Assembly: GCA_021738405.1 (NCBI GenBank)
Contig: JAIPCC010000011.1
Coordinates: forward strand, 1-43,511
Reading direction: 5' to 3'
DNA from: Crocinitomicaceae bacterium
Lineage (GTDB): Bacteria > Bacteroidota > Bacteroidia > Flavobacteriales_D > Crocinitomicaceae
DNA: 43,511 bases
In this document: positions 24,181 to 32,953 of the stretch, in pieces
Layout: every line of letters starts with the position of its first letter
Position numbering within the stretch: the stretch's first letter is position 1
Made by a program: the position numbers and the translations under genes
The notes under the pieces: model-generated
Database searches by the model: none
What the model saw: only the letters and a program-made list of their open reading frames with translations
What the model was told of the DNA's origin: nothing

Positions 24181-26454
24181 ATGCGACTCTTTCTGCTGCT
24201 ATTTTTCCTTTCATCGGCTTGCACGCCCAGACCAGTTTTAGCCCAAGTATTCGACGATTTTCACGACCAAAGTCTTTTTCAAGGACTCCTCTGGGGCGGC
24301 GATATCGGTGCATTTACAACCAACAGCAACCGACAATTGCAACTGAGTGCAGCTAGTGCCGGAGCGGCCAACCTCTTCTTTGCGCACCAATTGAACAATA
24401 ACACCAACTGGGAATGTCAGTTTTGGTTGCGACTCAACTTTAGCCCCTCGAGTCTTAATTTTGGGCGCTTTTACCTCGTGGCGAATCAAAGTGACTTGCT
24501 CTTGGCCGACCAAGCGCTGTATCTAGAATTTGGCGAAGCTGGAAGCCAAGATGCCCCCAAATTATTTTGTAGGCAAAATGGGACCGATAGCTTGGTCGGG
24601 GTGGGCCCCGCCGGCAGCGTTGCGGCGGCGTTTCAGTTATTTTTTAGCTTCAAGTACAACAATGGCGCGTTTACGCTCGAGACCAAAACGAGTACTGCCG
24701 CCGCAAGCAACCTTTGGTTATCAGGGCAGTTGCCCTGGCTGCCGGCGGGGCCTTATGCAGGCCTGAGTTGTATCTTCACAAGCGCAAATAGCCAAGGATT
24801 TTACCTCGACGATCTGTATGTAGGGCCTCTGCTCGAACAGCAGGTGCCCAATTTGTTCATTACCGAATTAATGGCCGATCCTGAGCCACAGCAAGGCCTG
24901 CCCAACGCAGAATTCATTGAAATCTACAACGCCGGTGCAAATGCCCAACAACTCAATGGTTTGGTGTTGAGCGACGCCACAGGAAGTTGCACGCTCCCCT
25001 CCTATTGGCTGCAGCCCGGATCTTACGCTACGCTTGTCGGAACCGGGCAAAGCAGTGGCTTCAACCCGTCGAAGACCATTGAAGTCAGTGCTTTTACCAG
25101 TCTGAATAACACCGGTGAAACCATTCAGCTCAAGAATGCCCAAGGACTACTTATAGATCAGGTGGCCTACCAGATCAATTGGTACCAAGATTCCGTCAAA
25201 ATGAATGGCGGCTTCAGCTTGGAGCGGTGTTCGTTACTCGATCCGTGTTCTGCGGCAGATAATTGGCGTGCGACTCAAGCGCAGCTTGGCGGCACGCCAG
25301 GGCTCCAAAATTCTGTATTTGAAGCCGCCCCGGATACACTGGCACCGTTCATTCGTTTTGCAGAAGTCCGCGATGCCAACCAAGTTGCATTTGTCTTTTC
25401 AGAACCAATGGACAGTGCCAGTTTGGCGCTGTGCGCCATCTCATTTGATCACAATCTGGGTGCGTTCACAAGAATGGGACTCCATTACTTACAAATTCAA
25501 AATGGCGCGCAGTTGCTTTTGATATTTGAAAACGCTATTCCAAAAAGTGAGCCCATTGAAGTGTCGTTTGTGGCGCTCAAAGATTGTTGGGCCAATGCGC
25601 GCAACCAGCAAGTGACTTTCATTCGCTACGAAGCACCCCAACCCGGCGACCTCCTGCTCAATGAAATTTTATTTGACCCGCCGAGCAATGGCTCAGATTT
25701 CATTGAGCTTTACAATGCAAGTCAGAAATATCTTGATTTGAAACAGTGCAGCATAGGTAATGGCCTAGCGACCTATGACCTCACAAAACCATTCATTTCC
25801 CCTCATGATTATTTGGCACTTTGCCCCGACACAAGCTTTTTAAGTGATTTTTATCCGAATACGCCGAGTGAAAAGACCGCTTTTCAAACCCTTCCCTACT
25901 TTTACAATGATAGCGGAACATGCATCTTATATGGCAACGGAAGTATCCTAGACAAATTGACCTACAACGCCTCTTGGCATGCTGGGCTCATTATCGATAC
26001 AGAAGGGGTGAGTTTGGAGCGTTTGGAAGCTTCAGCGCCAACACAAAATCCAAATAATTGGTTTTCGGCAGCTCAAAACGTGGGGTTTGCCAGCCCCGGC
26101 CGAAGCAATTCACAGCAAATTGGCGCCAAACAAACTGGCTCGCTTTACCTTACCCAACCAGAATTTAGCCCAGATCAAGACGGTTACCACGATTTTTTAG
26201 AAATTCAATATGAATTGCCTGCTCCAAATATGTTGGTGCAAGCCGAAATTTATACCCTCGGTGGCAACTTAGTTAAAAACCTAGTTGTCAATGAATTATT
26301 CGGAACAAAAGGCCTCTTGATCTGGGATGGCAGCACAGAATACGGCACAATTGCGACGAATGGAATTTACATCTTGGAATTCAAAGCCTTTTCAACAGAC
26401 CCAAGTGTATTTTTTAATCGCAGATTGAGTTTTGCGCGCTGTATTAAACGCTAA
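24181..26454 (+). CDS. Secreted protein with two lamin-tail domains and a FlgD-like C-terminus
   Basis: A 757-residue exported protein with an N-terminal signal peptide (cut after PVLA near residue 21; the SSAC stretch is a weak lipobox). Two lamin tail domains (LTD) are seen: one from about residue 221 (NLFITELMADPE, then FIEIYNAG and LNGLVLSD) and one from about 488 (LLLNEILFDPP, DFIELYN). The C-terminal part, from about 660, resembles a FlgD Ig-like/CHU_C region (FSPDQDGYHDFLEI, IYTLGG, LIWDG, GIYIL). In Bacteroidota LTD domains occur in secreted nucleases and other surface proteins, and the C-terminal region may serve secretion or sorting. No catalytic motif is recognised. The start at 24181 is chosen over the TTG at 24172. 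Confidence 0.82.
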   Translation: MRLFLLLFFLSSACTPRPVLAQVFDDFHDQSLFQGLLWGGDIGAFTTNSNRQLQLSAASAGAANLFFAHQLNNNTNWECQFWLRLNFSPSSLNFGRFYLVANQSDLLLADQALYLEFGEAGSQDAPKLFCRQNGTDSLVGVGPAGSVAAAFQLFFSFKYNNGAFTLETKTSTAAASNLWLSGQLPWLPAGPYAGLSCIFTSANSQGFYLDDLYVGPLLEQQVPNLFITELMADPEPQQGLPNAEFIEIYNAGANAQQLNGLVLSDATGSCTLPSYWLQPGSYATLVGTGQSSGFNPSKTIEVSAFTSLNNTGETIQLKNAQGLLIDQVAYQINWYQDSVKMNGGFSLERCSLLDPCSAADNWRATQAQLGGTPGLQNSVFEAAPDTLAPFIRFAEVRDANQVAFVFSEPMDSASLALCAISFDHNLGAFTRMGLHYLQIQNGAQLLLIFENAIPKSEPIEVSFVALKDCWANARNQQVTFIRYEAPQPGDLLLNEILFDPPSNGSDFIELYNASQKYLDLKQCSIGNGLATYDLTKPFISPHDYLALCPDTSFLSDFYPNTPSEKTAFQTLPYFYNDSGTCILYGNGSILDKLTYNASWHAGLIIDTEGVSLERLEASAPTQNPNNWFSAAQNVGFASPGRSNSQQIGAKQTGSLYLTQPEFSPDQDGYHDFLEIQYELPAPNMLVQAEIYTLGGNLVKNLVVNELFGTKGLLIWDGSTEYGTIATNGIYILEFKAFSTDPSVFFNRRLSFARCIKR

Positions 26455-26459
26455 ATTTG
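26452..26459 (+). promoter_or_regulatory. -7 box for the gene at 26476
   Basis: TAAATTTG, exact TAnnTTTG, overlapping the preceding stop codon and 16 nt before the ATG. Confidence 0.45.
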
Positions 26460-26475
26460 AATTAAACTTCATCAC

Positions 26476-26928
26476 ATGAAAGCGTTATTATTTTTACTCA
26501 GCTTATCGTTCACCCTATCTGTATCCGCTCAGCGCTACACAAGCGCACTTGGCTTGAGAACTGGTAGCCCTGGCGTCACTTACCTCAATGCCAAATACCG
26601 AGTCAATCAGCAGGGCTATGAAATCGGAATCGGTGGCAACACAGGGTCTGTATGGCTACACGGCAACGCTTATTATCAAAATGAACTGAACGAAATCCTA
26701 GACTACTATTATGGCTTTGGTGCAAATGTTGGTCTTGGAAAAATGAACCAGTTTGATGCAAACACCAGCGGCTTGGGCCTTGGTGCAAGCGCTGTAATCG
26801 GACTCGAACACACACTCAAAGATTATCCATTCAATGTTTCACTCGATTTAGGCCCGGGCCTGTATGTGCTACCCCGATTGCAATTTGGCTTTGCATGGGC
26901 TTTAAGCGTGCGGTATGTCCTCCACTAA
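26476..26928 (+). CDS. Small outer-membrane beta-barrel protein
   Basis: A 150-residue protein with a signal peptide (cut after SVSA, about residue 18). The mature region alternates short beta strands rich in glycine and aromatic residues (LGLRTGSPGVTYLNAKYRV, YEIGIGG, YYYGFGANVGLGK, GLGLGASAVIGLEH), ending in LSVRYVLH, as expected of a small eight-stranded outer-membrane barrel. No specific family is assigned. It starts a tightly overlapping group: the next gene begins 14 bp before its stop codon. Its own -7 box lies just upstream. The role is unknown. Confidence 0.75.
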   Translation: MKALLFLLSLSFTLSVSAQRYTSALGLRTGSPGVTYLNAKYRVNQQGYEIGIGGNTGSVWLHGNAYYQNELNEILDYYYGFGANVGLGKMNQFDANTSGLGLGASAVIGLEHTLKDYPFNVSLDLGPGLYVLPRLQFGFAWALSVRYVLH

Positions 26929-28204
26929 AATCGATTTTTCTCCGGGGTCCAAAAATTGGATTGCTAAATTCTTCGAGCTGCTCGAAAATGGCGTTTTCGG
27001 CATTGACGACGACCTCATTCACCAGCAAGAGCGCAACCTCACCCACTTTATATCGCATCAAACCGGGCTCATTTACGGCACGGCCAAATCTTTTATTTTC
27101 TCCAATAAGCTCGATAAGAAAAGTTTCAACCCAGATGAGCAACTTCAGTTATTGCTTTTTGAAACCTTGCTATTCACCTATATCCGAAAACAACAGAAGC
27201 CGGCAAACCTCAAAGAATTCACCACTACCCTTTTGTCATTTTACAAAGGATACGAAGGCTCCAACCTCATCGGTCGGCTCAAATACAAAACCTCGGCACA
27301 AGACGCCAATAAGTTAGAAATTCTGCTGGCCTCGAGAGTGGGCGTCAAAAGCTCTTTTTTAGGCGCAAATTACTGGCTCAAGCACCTCTCCAATGCTTTC
27401 ATCTTTTTGGATATCATTTTGTTTCGCGCCTACCTAGAAGGAGACCATACTGCTTTTCTCAACAAATACGAACGCTACACTTCATCGGTTTTAAATGGCC
27501 TCATTTATGTGGCACTCGTGGATGGAAAAGTCGAAGAGAAAGAACGAAAAATACTCAAGCACTTTATTGCCTCGGCAGCCTTAGCGCCAACCCTTCAGCG
27601 CAATTACATGGAGCGCATCAAGATTGGCATTCCCTTCAAATTGCTCCAACAAGAACTCGTTCAAGACGAACTCTTGGCGCAAATTACCTTTGAATTTGGG
27701 CACTTACTTTTGCAAAGCTCCCACGCCATTGCTCCTGAAGAACGTCAAAAACTCGAAGCGCTCGGAAGTGCTTTGCATTTGAGCCCAACACAAATGCTCT
27801 TGTCGGAAGAAATGTGTCTGGCATTTATTGCCCAAAGCGGGCCCAAAGAGCTTGCGGTCTATAAGCAATCTACCGAAGCAAGTTTTGCTTTTAAGGAAAC
27901 CTCCAAAAGATGGCTGCGCATTATTGGCCGCAACCGAGATCGCTTGCTGACCGAAATGCGCGAAAGCAAAGACCTGATGGCACTTTTGCAGAAGTCTACC
28001 AAAGAAGACCTCAGCCCCGAAGAAAAAGAGCAGGTCAAAGACCAATTTTACGACATCCTAAAGTCTATGCCATCGCTGGCCATATTTCTCTTGCCCGGCG
28101 GCAGTCTCTTGCTTCCTATCGTCATGAAACTCGTGCCGGAACTCATCCCCTCTGCTTTTAAAGTCAATGAAGTAGAGAAAAAACACACTGAAGATGAACT
28201 GTAA
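26915..28204 (+). CDS. TerB-like and LETM1-like domain protein
   Basis: A 429-residue protein with no signal peptide. The segment around residues 195-270 (LIYVALVDGKVEEKERKILKH) resembles a TerB-type helical domain, in which acidic residues follow a DG-x-V-x-x-x-E pattern. The C-terminus (about 375-415: SMPSLAIFLLPGGSLLLPIV followed by MKLVPELIPSAF) resembles the LETM1-like segment, a hydrophobic motif ending in PSAF. The combination is common in Bacteroidota and its function is unknown. LETM1 in mitochondria acts in ion transport and ribosome binding, but that role is not shown for bacteria. It overlaps the upstream gene by 14 bp and the downstream gene by 11 bp. Confidence 0.75.
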   Translation: MSSTKIDFSPGSKNWIAKFFELLENGVFGIDDDLIHQQERNLTHFISHQTGLIYGTAKSFIFSNKLDKKSFNPDEQLQLLLFETLLFTYIRKQQKPANLKEFTTTLLSFYKGYEGSNLIGRLKYKTSAQDANKLEILLASRVGVKSSFLGANYWLKHLSNAFIFLDIILFRAYLEGDHTAFLNKYERYTSSVLNGLIYVALVDGKVEEKERKILKHFIASAALAPTLQRNYMERIKIGIPFKLLQQELVQDELLAQITFEFGHLLLQSSHAIAPEERQKLEALGSALHLSPTQMLLSEEMCLAFIAQSGPKELAVYKQSTEASFAFKETSKRWLRIIGRNRDRLLTEMRESKDLMALLQKSTKEDLSPEEKEQVKDQFYDILKSMPSLAIFLLPGGSLLLPIVMKLVPELIPSAFKVNEVEKKHTEDEL

Positions 28205-28622
28205 AATACACATCCATTTGCTCAATGAGCTTTTCTCTCAAGAACTCGCCGACGAAAAACACGGCGGCAAAGAATCTGCCGACAACCTGCGCTATGACTG
28301 GGAAGACGAACTAGACATTACATCAGCCGTTACGTTGGTTCAGGAACAAACAGATGCCGTTTATACCCTAGCTGGTTACGACGAAAACGATGCGCTATTT
28401 TCTTACGAGATTCCCGCCATGCATCTTTTTGAAATTCATTCCGAAACCGATCCGACTACTTACGTTGGGGCCTCCAAAAGCATCGTTGACCACTGCACCT
28501 ACACCTCGGACAGCAACGGCCACACCATCCGTATTTTCCTCAAAGACTACGAGCCGATGGCCAATCCGGTGCCCGGAATTTTTATTGCCTCCAAAGCCTT
28601 TCCTAAAGCGCTCATCCGATGA
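28194..28622 (+). CDS. Conserved hypothetical protein
   Basis: A 142-residue soluble protein with no signal peptide or membrane segment. It begins MNCKIHIHLLNELFSQELAD and is rich in Asp, Glu and Tyr, with the pattern of a mixed alpha/beta fold. No family is recognised. Its ATG lies 11 bp inside the end of the TerB/LETM1-like gene and its stop overlaps the ABC ATPase start by 4 bp (ATGA), so it is translated as part of one coupled set. The neighbourhood suggests a cytosolic partner of those proteins, but nothing in the sequence shows it. Confidence 0.6.
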   Translation: MNCKIHIHLLNELFSQELADEKHGGKESADNLRYDWEDELDITSAVTLVQEQTDAVYTLAGYDENDALFSYEIPAMHLFEIHSETDPTTYVGASKSIVDHCTYTSDSNGHTIRIFLKDYEPMANPVPGIFIASKAFPKALIR

Positions 28623-29536
28623 TTGAACTGAAAGGTATTCAACTCACCTTCCAAAAACCTGTTCTGAAGTCCTTGAACTTGGAGGTGAAGCGGGGCGAAA
28701 TACTTGGGCTTGTCGGAAAAAGCGGGGCCGGAAAATCTTCTTTGCTCAAAATATGTGCTGGGCTACAAGACCCCGACGACGGGCAAATTGCGATCGATGG
28801 CAAAATGCAAACGCGCGTGCGGCACCTATTGGTTCCGGGTTTTAAGGGGCTAGCAATTGTGAACCAAGATTTCAAACTAGATCCGTATCATACCGTAGAG
28901 GAAAACATCCGCGAAGCCATTTTGCATTGGCCTTATGAAAAAAGGGACAAGCGCGTTCAAAAACTATTGCGCCTTTTTGGACTCAAAGAAATAGGCCTCA
29001 CCAAAGCACATCTCATTTCGGGTGGCGAACAACAGCGCGTGGCCATTGCCCGTGCTATCGCCGATCAGCCCACTTACCTCCTGCTCGACGAGCCTTTTGG
29101 TCATCTCGATGCGCATTTGCGTCAGAAATTGAGTAGCCACCTCATGGACCTCCGCGACGAAGAAAATACAGGTATCATTTTGGTGTCGCACGAAGGGCAA
29201 GATGTACTCGGCTTGTGCGACCACATTTGCATCTTGCAAAATGGTAAATTATCCAAAAAACTCAAGCCAGAAGCGGTTTATTACCACTACAAAGCACCAG
29301 AACGCGCCAGGCTTTTTGGCCCCTTGAACACCCTTAAAATGGGCGCCGAACTGCTGCATTTCAGACCCGACGAATACAAACTGAGCAATACGGGTATTGC
29401 TGTCCAATTTGAAAAAGCCATGTTTGTAGGAGGTCTTTATCACAATTACGTACGCAGCAACAACAACGAACGCCTGTTGCTCTATGCATTCGAAAAATTA
29501 ACCGAGATCAAAGCCATTGAAATCTGCAAAAAATAA
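28619..29536 (+). CDS. ABC transporter ATP-binding protein, orphan
   Basis: A 305-residue ABC ATPase. The Walker A motif GKSGAGKS is at 33-40, the Q-loop about 83, the signature SGGEQQR at 134-140, the Walker B YLLLDEP at 153-159 and the H-loop H191. A C-terminal extension (about 230-305, with HFRPDEYKLSNTGIAVQFE) resembles the TOBE-type regulatory domain of polyamine/iron importer ATPases, though it is only weakly similar. No permease or binding protein gene is next to it. It overlaps the unknown gene by 4 bp and the YihY gene by 20 bp. Confidence 0.85.
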   Translation: MIELKGIQLTFQKPVLKSLNLEVKRGEILGLVGKSGAGKSSLLKICAGLQDPDDGQIAIDGKMQTRVRHLLVPGFKGLAIVNQDFKLDPYHTVEENIREAILHWPYEKRDKRVQKLLRLFGLKEIGLTKAHLISGGEQQRVAIARAIADQPTYLLLDEPFGHLDAHLRQKLSSHLMDLRDEENTGIILVSHEGQDVLGLCDHICILQNGKLSKKLKPEAVYYHYKAPERARLFGPLNTLKMGAELLHFRPDEYKLSNTGIAVQFEKAMFVGGLYHNYVRSNNNERLLLYAFEKLTEIKAIEICKK

Positions 29537-30431
29537 ACACGGCAAACTGCGCCTCACGCTAGAGGCCTTCTGGACTGCGCTCAAAGCGTATGTTCAAGAT
29601 GGTGCTTTTCACCACGGTGCAGCCTTGGCCTACTACACGCTTTTTGCTTTTATCCCGATCATTTACCTCACGACCTCTATCTATGGGCGCATCATCGGGC
29701 AGCAAAACATGCGCGACATCATCACATCTTTGCTTAAATCCGAACTTGGCCTTCAAGACCCTGCATCTATCTTGCAGCTCGTAGATAGCATGTCTTTTGA
29801 CAAGCCCAATTTCTTTTTGGAACTCGTCAGTATTGGTGTGTTGCTTTATACATGTTCGGCCTTTATGATTTCACTGAAAAGAAGCTTGAATGAGTTTTTT
29901 CATGTCAGTAAAAAAAGCAGACAAGAAGCCAATCTTTTCATGGAAATCATCGGCTTTCGCTTTGTAGGCGTATTGCTCTTGGCTGTTTTTGCCTTGGTGA
30001 TCATCCTTTTTTACTTTCTACAAATTTTTATCTTTTCTGCGCTCACCAGTTGGCTCCACTGGAATAACGGTTTTGTTGATTTTTCGCTGCAATTACTGCA
30101 AATTTTCTTGACACTGCTTTCCAATGTGCTCATCTTCACGCTCATCTTTAAATACATGCACAACGCCAAAGTGAGTTGGCGCATAGCCCGCGATGGCGCA
30201 ATTATGACAGCTATTTTGTTGTATATCAGTCAGTGGGTGATCGGTTATTACCTACAGCACTATTTCATCATGGGAAAACTCGGCGTGGCCAATTCGATTT
30301 TCATCATGTTGGCGTGGGTCCACTACTCCGCTCAGATTGTCTTTTTTGGGGCCCAATTTACGTATCAAATCGGCAAGGTTTTTCAGGACCGCATCCAGTC
30401 AGAAATCAAAGAAACGACGGCGGTTTCCTGA
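29517..30431 (+). CDS. YihY/BrkB family inner-membrane protein
   Basis: A 304-residue membrane protein with about six hydrophobic segments. The N-terminal motif AALAYYTLFAFIPIIYL and the later LFHVS-type, MLAWVHYSAQIVFFGAQFTY segment fit the YihY/BrkB (virulence factor BrkB/tRNA-processing RNase BN misnamed) family. The function is not established; it is not an RNase. No ATG is available near the N-terminus; TTG at 29517 gives a 20-bp overlap with the ABC ATPase gene. The 3' end overlaps the convergent LptD-like gene by 26 bp. Confidence 0.83.
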   Translation: MKSAKNKHGKLRLTLEAFWTALKAYVQDGAFHHGAALAYYTLFAFIPIIYLTTSIYGRIIGQQNMRDIITSLLKSELGLQDPASILQLVDSMSFDKPNFFLELVSIGVLLYTCSAFMISLKRSLNEFFHVSKKSRQEANLFMEIIGFRFVGVLLLAVFALVIILFYFLQIFIFSALTSWLHWNNGFVDFSLQLLQIFLTLLSNVLIFTLIFKYMHNAKVSWRIARDGAIMTAILLYISQWVIGYYLQHYFIMGKLGVANSIFIMLAWVHYSAQIVFFGAQFTYQIGKVFQDRIQSEIKETTAVS

Positions 30432-32931
30432 ATTCAATTTTGGCGTCACGGAAAATGCTAGAGGTGTTGCGGATCGTGAGCAAGAAGCTTTTATTGCCGC
30501 CGATTGGCACATAATAGAACGAAAGCGCCCAGCAGTGCATGTTGCGGTTCAAAGAGAAATACGCATTGGTCAGTCTGCCTTCTTGCAAATTGATATTCAG
30601 ATTGCCCGATACATTCCAACGTTTGGTAAAGCTGAGGTCTCCGCCAAGCACGAGCGTCTGTACAAACAACCAAGCATCAGGGGCTGTTGTGCTGATTTTT
30701 TGATTGGCCTGAATGCTGTAAACGTGCGACACATTCATTTTCCAGGGAATGTCATAATAAATGGCACGTTCGGGGTGCAGCGCATAGTAATTCAGATCGG
30801 CATTCCAGTCTTGTTCGTTGAAGAGTGCGCTGTGGTCTTGTAACTTTTTACGGTCCTTTTTAGGTGCTAATACAAGCGTGGTGGTGAGATTGGTGGTGGT
30901 AAGGCGGCCCAACTGCTGAGCATTTTGCCAGGCGTAGGTTCCCGTACTTGCACCCGTTGCCGTCCAGGCATATGGGCTCCACTGCGCATTGGAGACAAAA
31001 TTGATCCAGCTCGCCGGGCTGATGCGCAAGTTGAGGGCTAGATCGGAGAGTTTCATGCTGTCTTTGGTAAAGTCGTAGTTGCCCGTTAGGGAAAACTGGT
31101 CAATGAGCCGCACTTTTTTATAGCCGGTAATGGTATCCTGCGCAGATTTAAACTTGAGTTCAGCCGTATTATTGATGCCGAAAGTGAGCAAAGATGCTTC
31201 TCTTACAGAACCAACTGAGTAAATACTGCGCTCAAAAGGCGAATAGGTGACGCTGCTTTGATCAGGACCTACATTGGCCGTAACGAGCGGATTCCAACCG
31301 GGCGTGTAGCGGTAACCAATGTTTGGCGTCATGAGGTGGCGCAACCTCGCTTGCTTGGGGCCCAGAAAACGGTAATAGCCATAAAGTACGGTGGTGGCCG
31401 TCAAATTGAAATTGAGCTCGTGGCGCAAGGCCATTTGCCGAACGGTATCAACGAGGGTCTTGTTTTCAATAGGATCGTAAGACTTCACAATTTGCTGAAA
31501 ATTGATCTTGTTGCCATAATTGAGGCTCGGATTGATTTTCACGGCGTTCTTGAACAATCCTGTATTGGTCTGAATGCTGATGCCTTGGCTAATGCCGTTC
31601 ATCAGGCGCTGGCTGATCGCATTGAAATCTCCGTTGGTGAGCAAGGAGTCTGCAAATTGGGAGCGGTTTTGGGCCTCCAAATTATAAGTAATACCAATGC
31701 GCTGAATGGTTTTTTTCCAGTTTTTGTCTGCGGTTTCAAAAAGATCTTTGAAGGGAAAAACACGCGTTACATTGACGTTCAGCACAGGGCTCGTGAAGGA
31801 AATATTTTTGGCAAGTGAATTTTGTCTCATGGATAATTTTAAACCTGTATTGACGGGTTTGCCAGGAAAGTTGCGCGCTAAATTGATGTCGGAATTAAAG
31901 GAATTAGAAAAGTACTCCGGATTGATCGGGTCTAAGGAATTTTTGGATTGGTTGTCGGAGATAAAATTGACGTTGGAAGAAAAATCCCAAAATGGATTGG
32001 ATTTTGGTGCCTTGCGGTGGGTCCAGCTGACTGTGACTTTATTGCGCTTGATATTCGTTGGAAAGCCACTATTGAATTGCTGAAAACCCAAAGACATTCG
32101 GCCGCTGTAGCCATAACGCTTGGCGTAATCGAGGTCATTGCGCAAGCCCCAAGAACCCCTGCTGTACAAATTGGCATAGACAGAAGTTTGGTAGCGGTCG
32201 TTGATGGGGAAGTACCAACCCAAATTCTGAAAACCAAACCCATATGCAGAAAGCGGAATAAACTCCGGAAACAACAAACCAGAGGTGCGCTCTTTTTGAT
32301 TGGTCGGGATGAAAGCAAAAGGCAAACCGAGAGGTGTCGGGATACCCGAAACCCATAAATTCATGGGGCCCGTTACGATGCGCTCGTTGGGCACCAAAAC
32401 CCCCTTGCTCAACTGAAAATGATAGTGTGGCTCTTCAAGATCGCAAGTAGTGAGGATACCCTGACGCAAATGCAACTCCTCGTTAGCTTGTCTTTTGGCA
32501 GTTCCCATCCGAAAATAAAACTCATCTTGCTTGATCGCAAGCGCCTTGATATATGCCTTTTGAGTTTTGTAGTTCATTTTGAGTGTCTCACAGCGGATGG
32601 TTTCAGTGCCTTCGGTGAGCTCTGGAAATTCAACTTTCTTCCCTAAGCTATCGACCCGATAACTTGCCTCTACCTGATTGGAATCGATGTCGATAAGGAT
32701 GTACCCAGCCTTCAATGAAAAACCCTCGCTTTGCACTTCGGCGTTGCCATAGAGGTAAATTTTACGGTTTTGAACGTCGTGCCTGATTTTTTCGCTCGCC
32801 TTGTAAGTCACGATCTGATTGAGACTTTCTCCGTCGACAAACAGGGTATCTTGGGCTGTAACCAATACCTGATGGCACATTATTAACAATGTGACGAAGA
32901 AAAGTTGTAAAAAGCGCTGGCGCTGGCTCAA
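30406..32931 (-). CDS. lptD: LptD-like LPS assembly outer-membrane protein
   Basis: An 841-residue outer-membrane protein with an N-terminal signal peptide (residues about 1-27, cut after VTA) and an OstA/LptA-like beta-jellyroll at about 40-170 (YLYGNAEVQSEGFSLKAGYI, IDIDSNQVEA). It then shows the beta-barrel of LptD, which inserts lipopolysaccharide into the outer leaflet with LptE. The block NLWVSGIPTPLGLPFAFIPT is a recognisable part of the family. A TTG at 32931 is the start: a stop codon lies just upstream in frame, and the next ATG (32880) would remove most of the signal peptide's basic region. An exact -7 box (32970-32977) lies inside the amidase gene. Function inferred by family. Confidence 0.88.
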   Translation of the reverse strand: MSQRQRFLQLFFVTLLIMCHQVLVTAQDTLFVDGESLNQIVTYKASEKIRHDVQNRKIYLYGNAEVQSEGFSLKAGYILIDIDSNQVEASYRVDSLGKKVEFPELTEGTETIRCETLKMNYKTQKAYIKALAIKQDEFYFRMGTAKRQANEELHLRQGILTTCDLEEPHYHFQLSKGVLVPNERIVTGPMNLWVSGIPTPLGLPFAFIPTNQKERTSGLLFPEFIPLSAYGFGFQNLGWYFPINDRYQTSVYANLYSRGSWGLRNDLDYAKRYGYSGRMSLGFQQFNSGFPTNIKRNKVTVSWTHRKAPKSNPFWDFSSNVNFISDNQSKNSLDPINPEYFSNSFNSDINLARNFPGKPVNTGLKLSMRQNSLAKNISFTSPVLNVNVTRVFPFKDLFETADKNWKKTIQRIGITYNLEAQNRSQFADSLLTNGDFNAISQRLMNGISQGISIQTNTGLFKNAVKINPSLNYGNKINFQQIVKSYDPIENKTLVDTVRQMALRHELNFNLTATTVLYGYYRFLGPKQARLRHLMTPNIGYRYTPGWNPLVTANVGPDQSSVTYSPFERSIYSVGSVREASLLTFGINNTAELKFKSAQDTITGYKKVRLIDQFSLTGNYDFTKDSMKLSDLALNLRISPASWINFVSNAQWSPYAWTATGASTGTYAWQNAQQLGRLTTTNLTTTLVLAPKKDRKKLQDHSALFNEQDWNADLNYYALHPERAIYYDIPWKMNVSHVYSIQANQKISTTAPDAWLFVQTLVLGGDLSFTKRWNVSGNLNINLQEGRLTNAYFSLNRNMHCWALSFYYVPIGGNKSFLLTIRNTSSIFRDAKIEFRKPPSFL

Positions 32932-32941
32932 GATGCTTACT

Positions 32942-32949
32942 TAGATTTG
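32942..32949 (+). promoter_or_regulatory. -7 box for the amidase gene, leaderless arrangement
   Basis: TAGATTTG, exact TAnnTTTG, ends 4 nt before the amidase ATG at 32954, so the mRNA should begin at or next to the start codon. Confidence 0.5.
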
Positions 32950-32953
32950 TAAT

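Noticed and set aside
24172-24181. TTG at 24172 as start of the lamin-tail protein
   Set aside because: The ATG at 24181 gives a better signal peptide.
29517-30431. Calling the YihY/BrkB protein ribonuclease BN
   Set aside because: The name is a historical misassignment; the protein is a membrane protein without nuclease motifs.
31258-31818. 186-codon frame opposite the LptD-like gene
   Set aside because: Shadow frame; the minus-strand frame is continuous and has family motifs.
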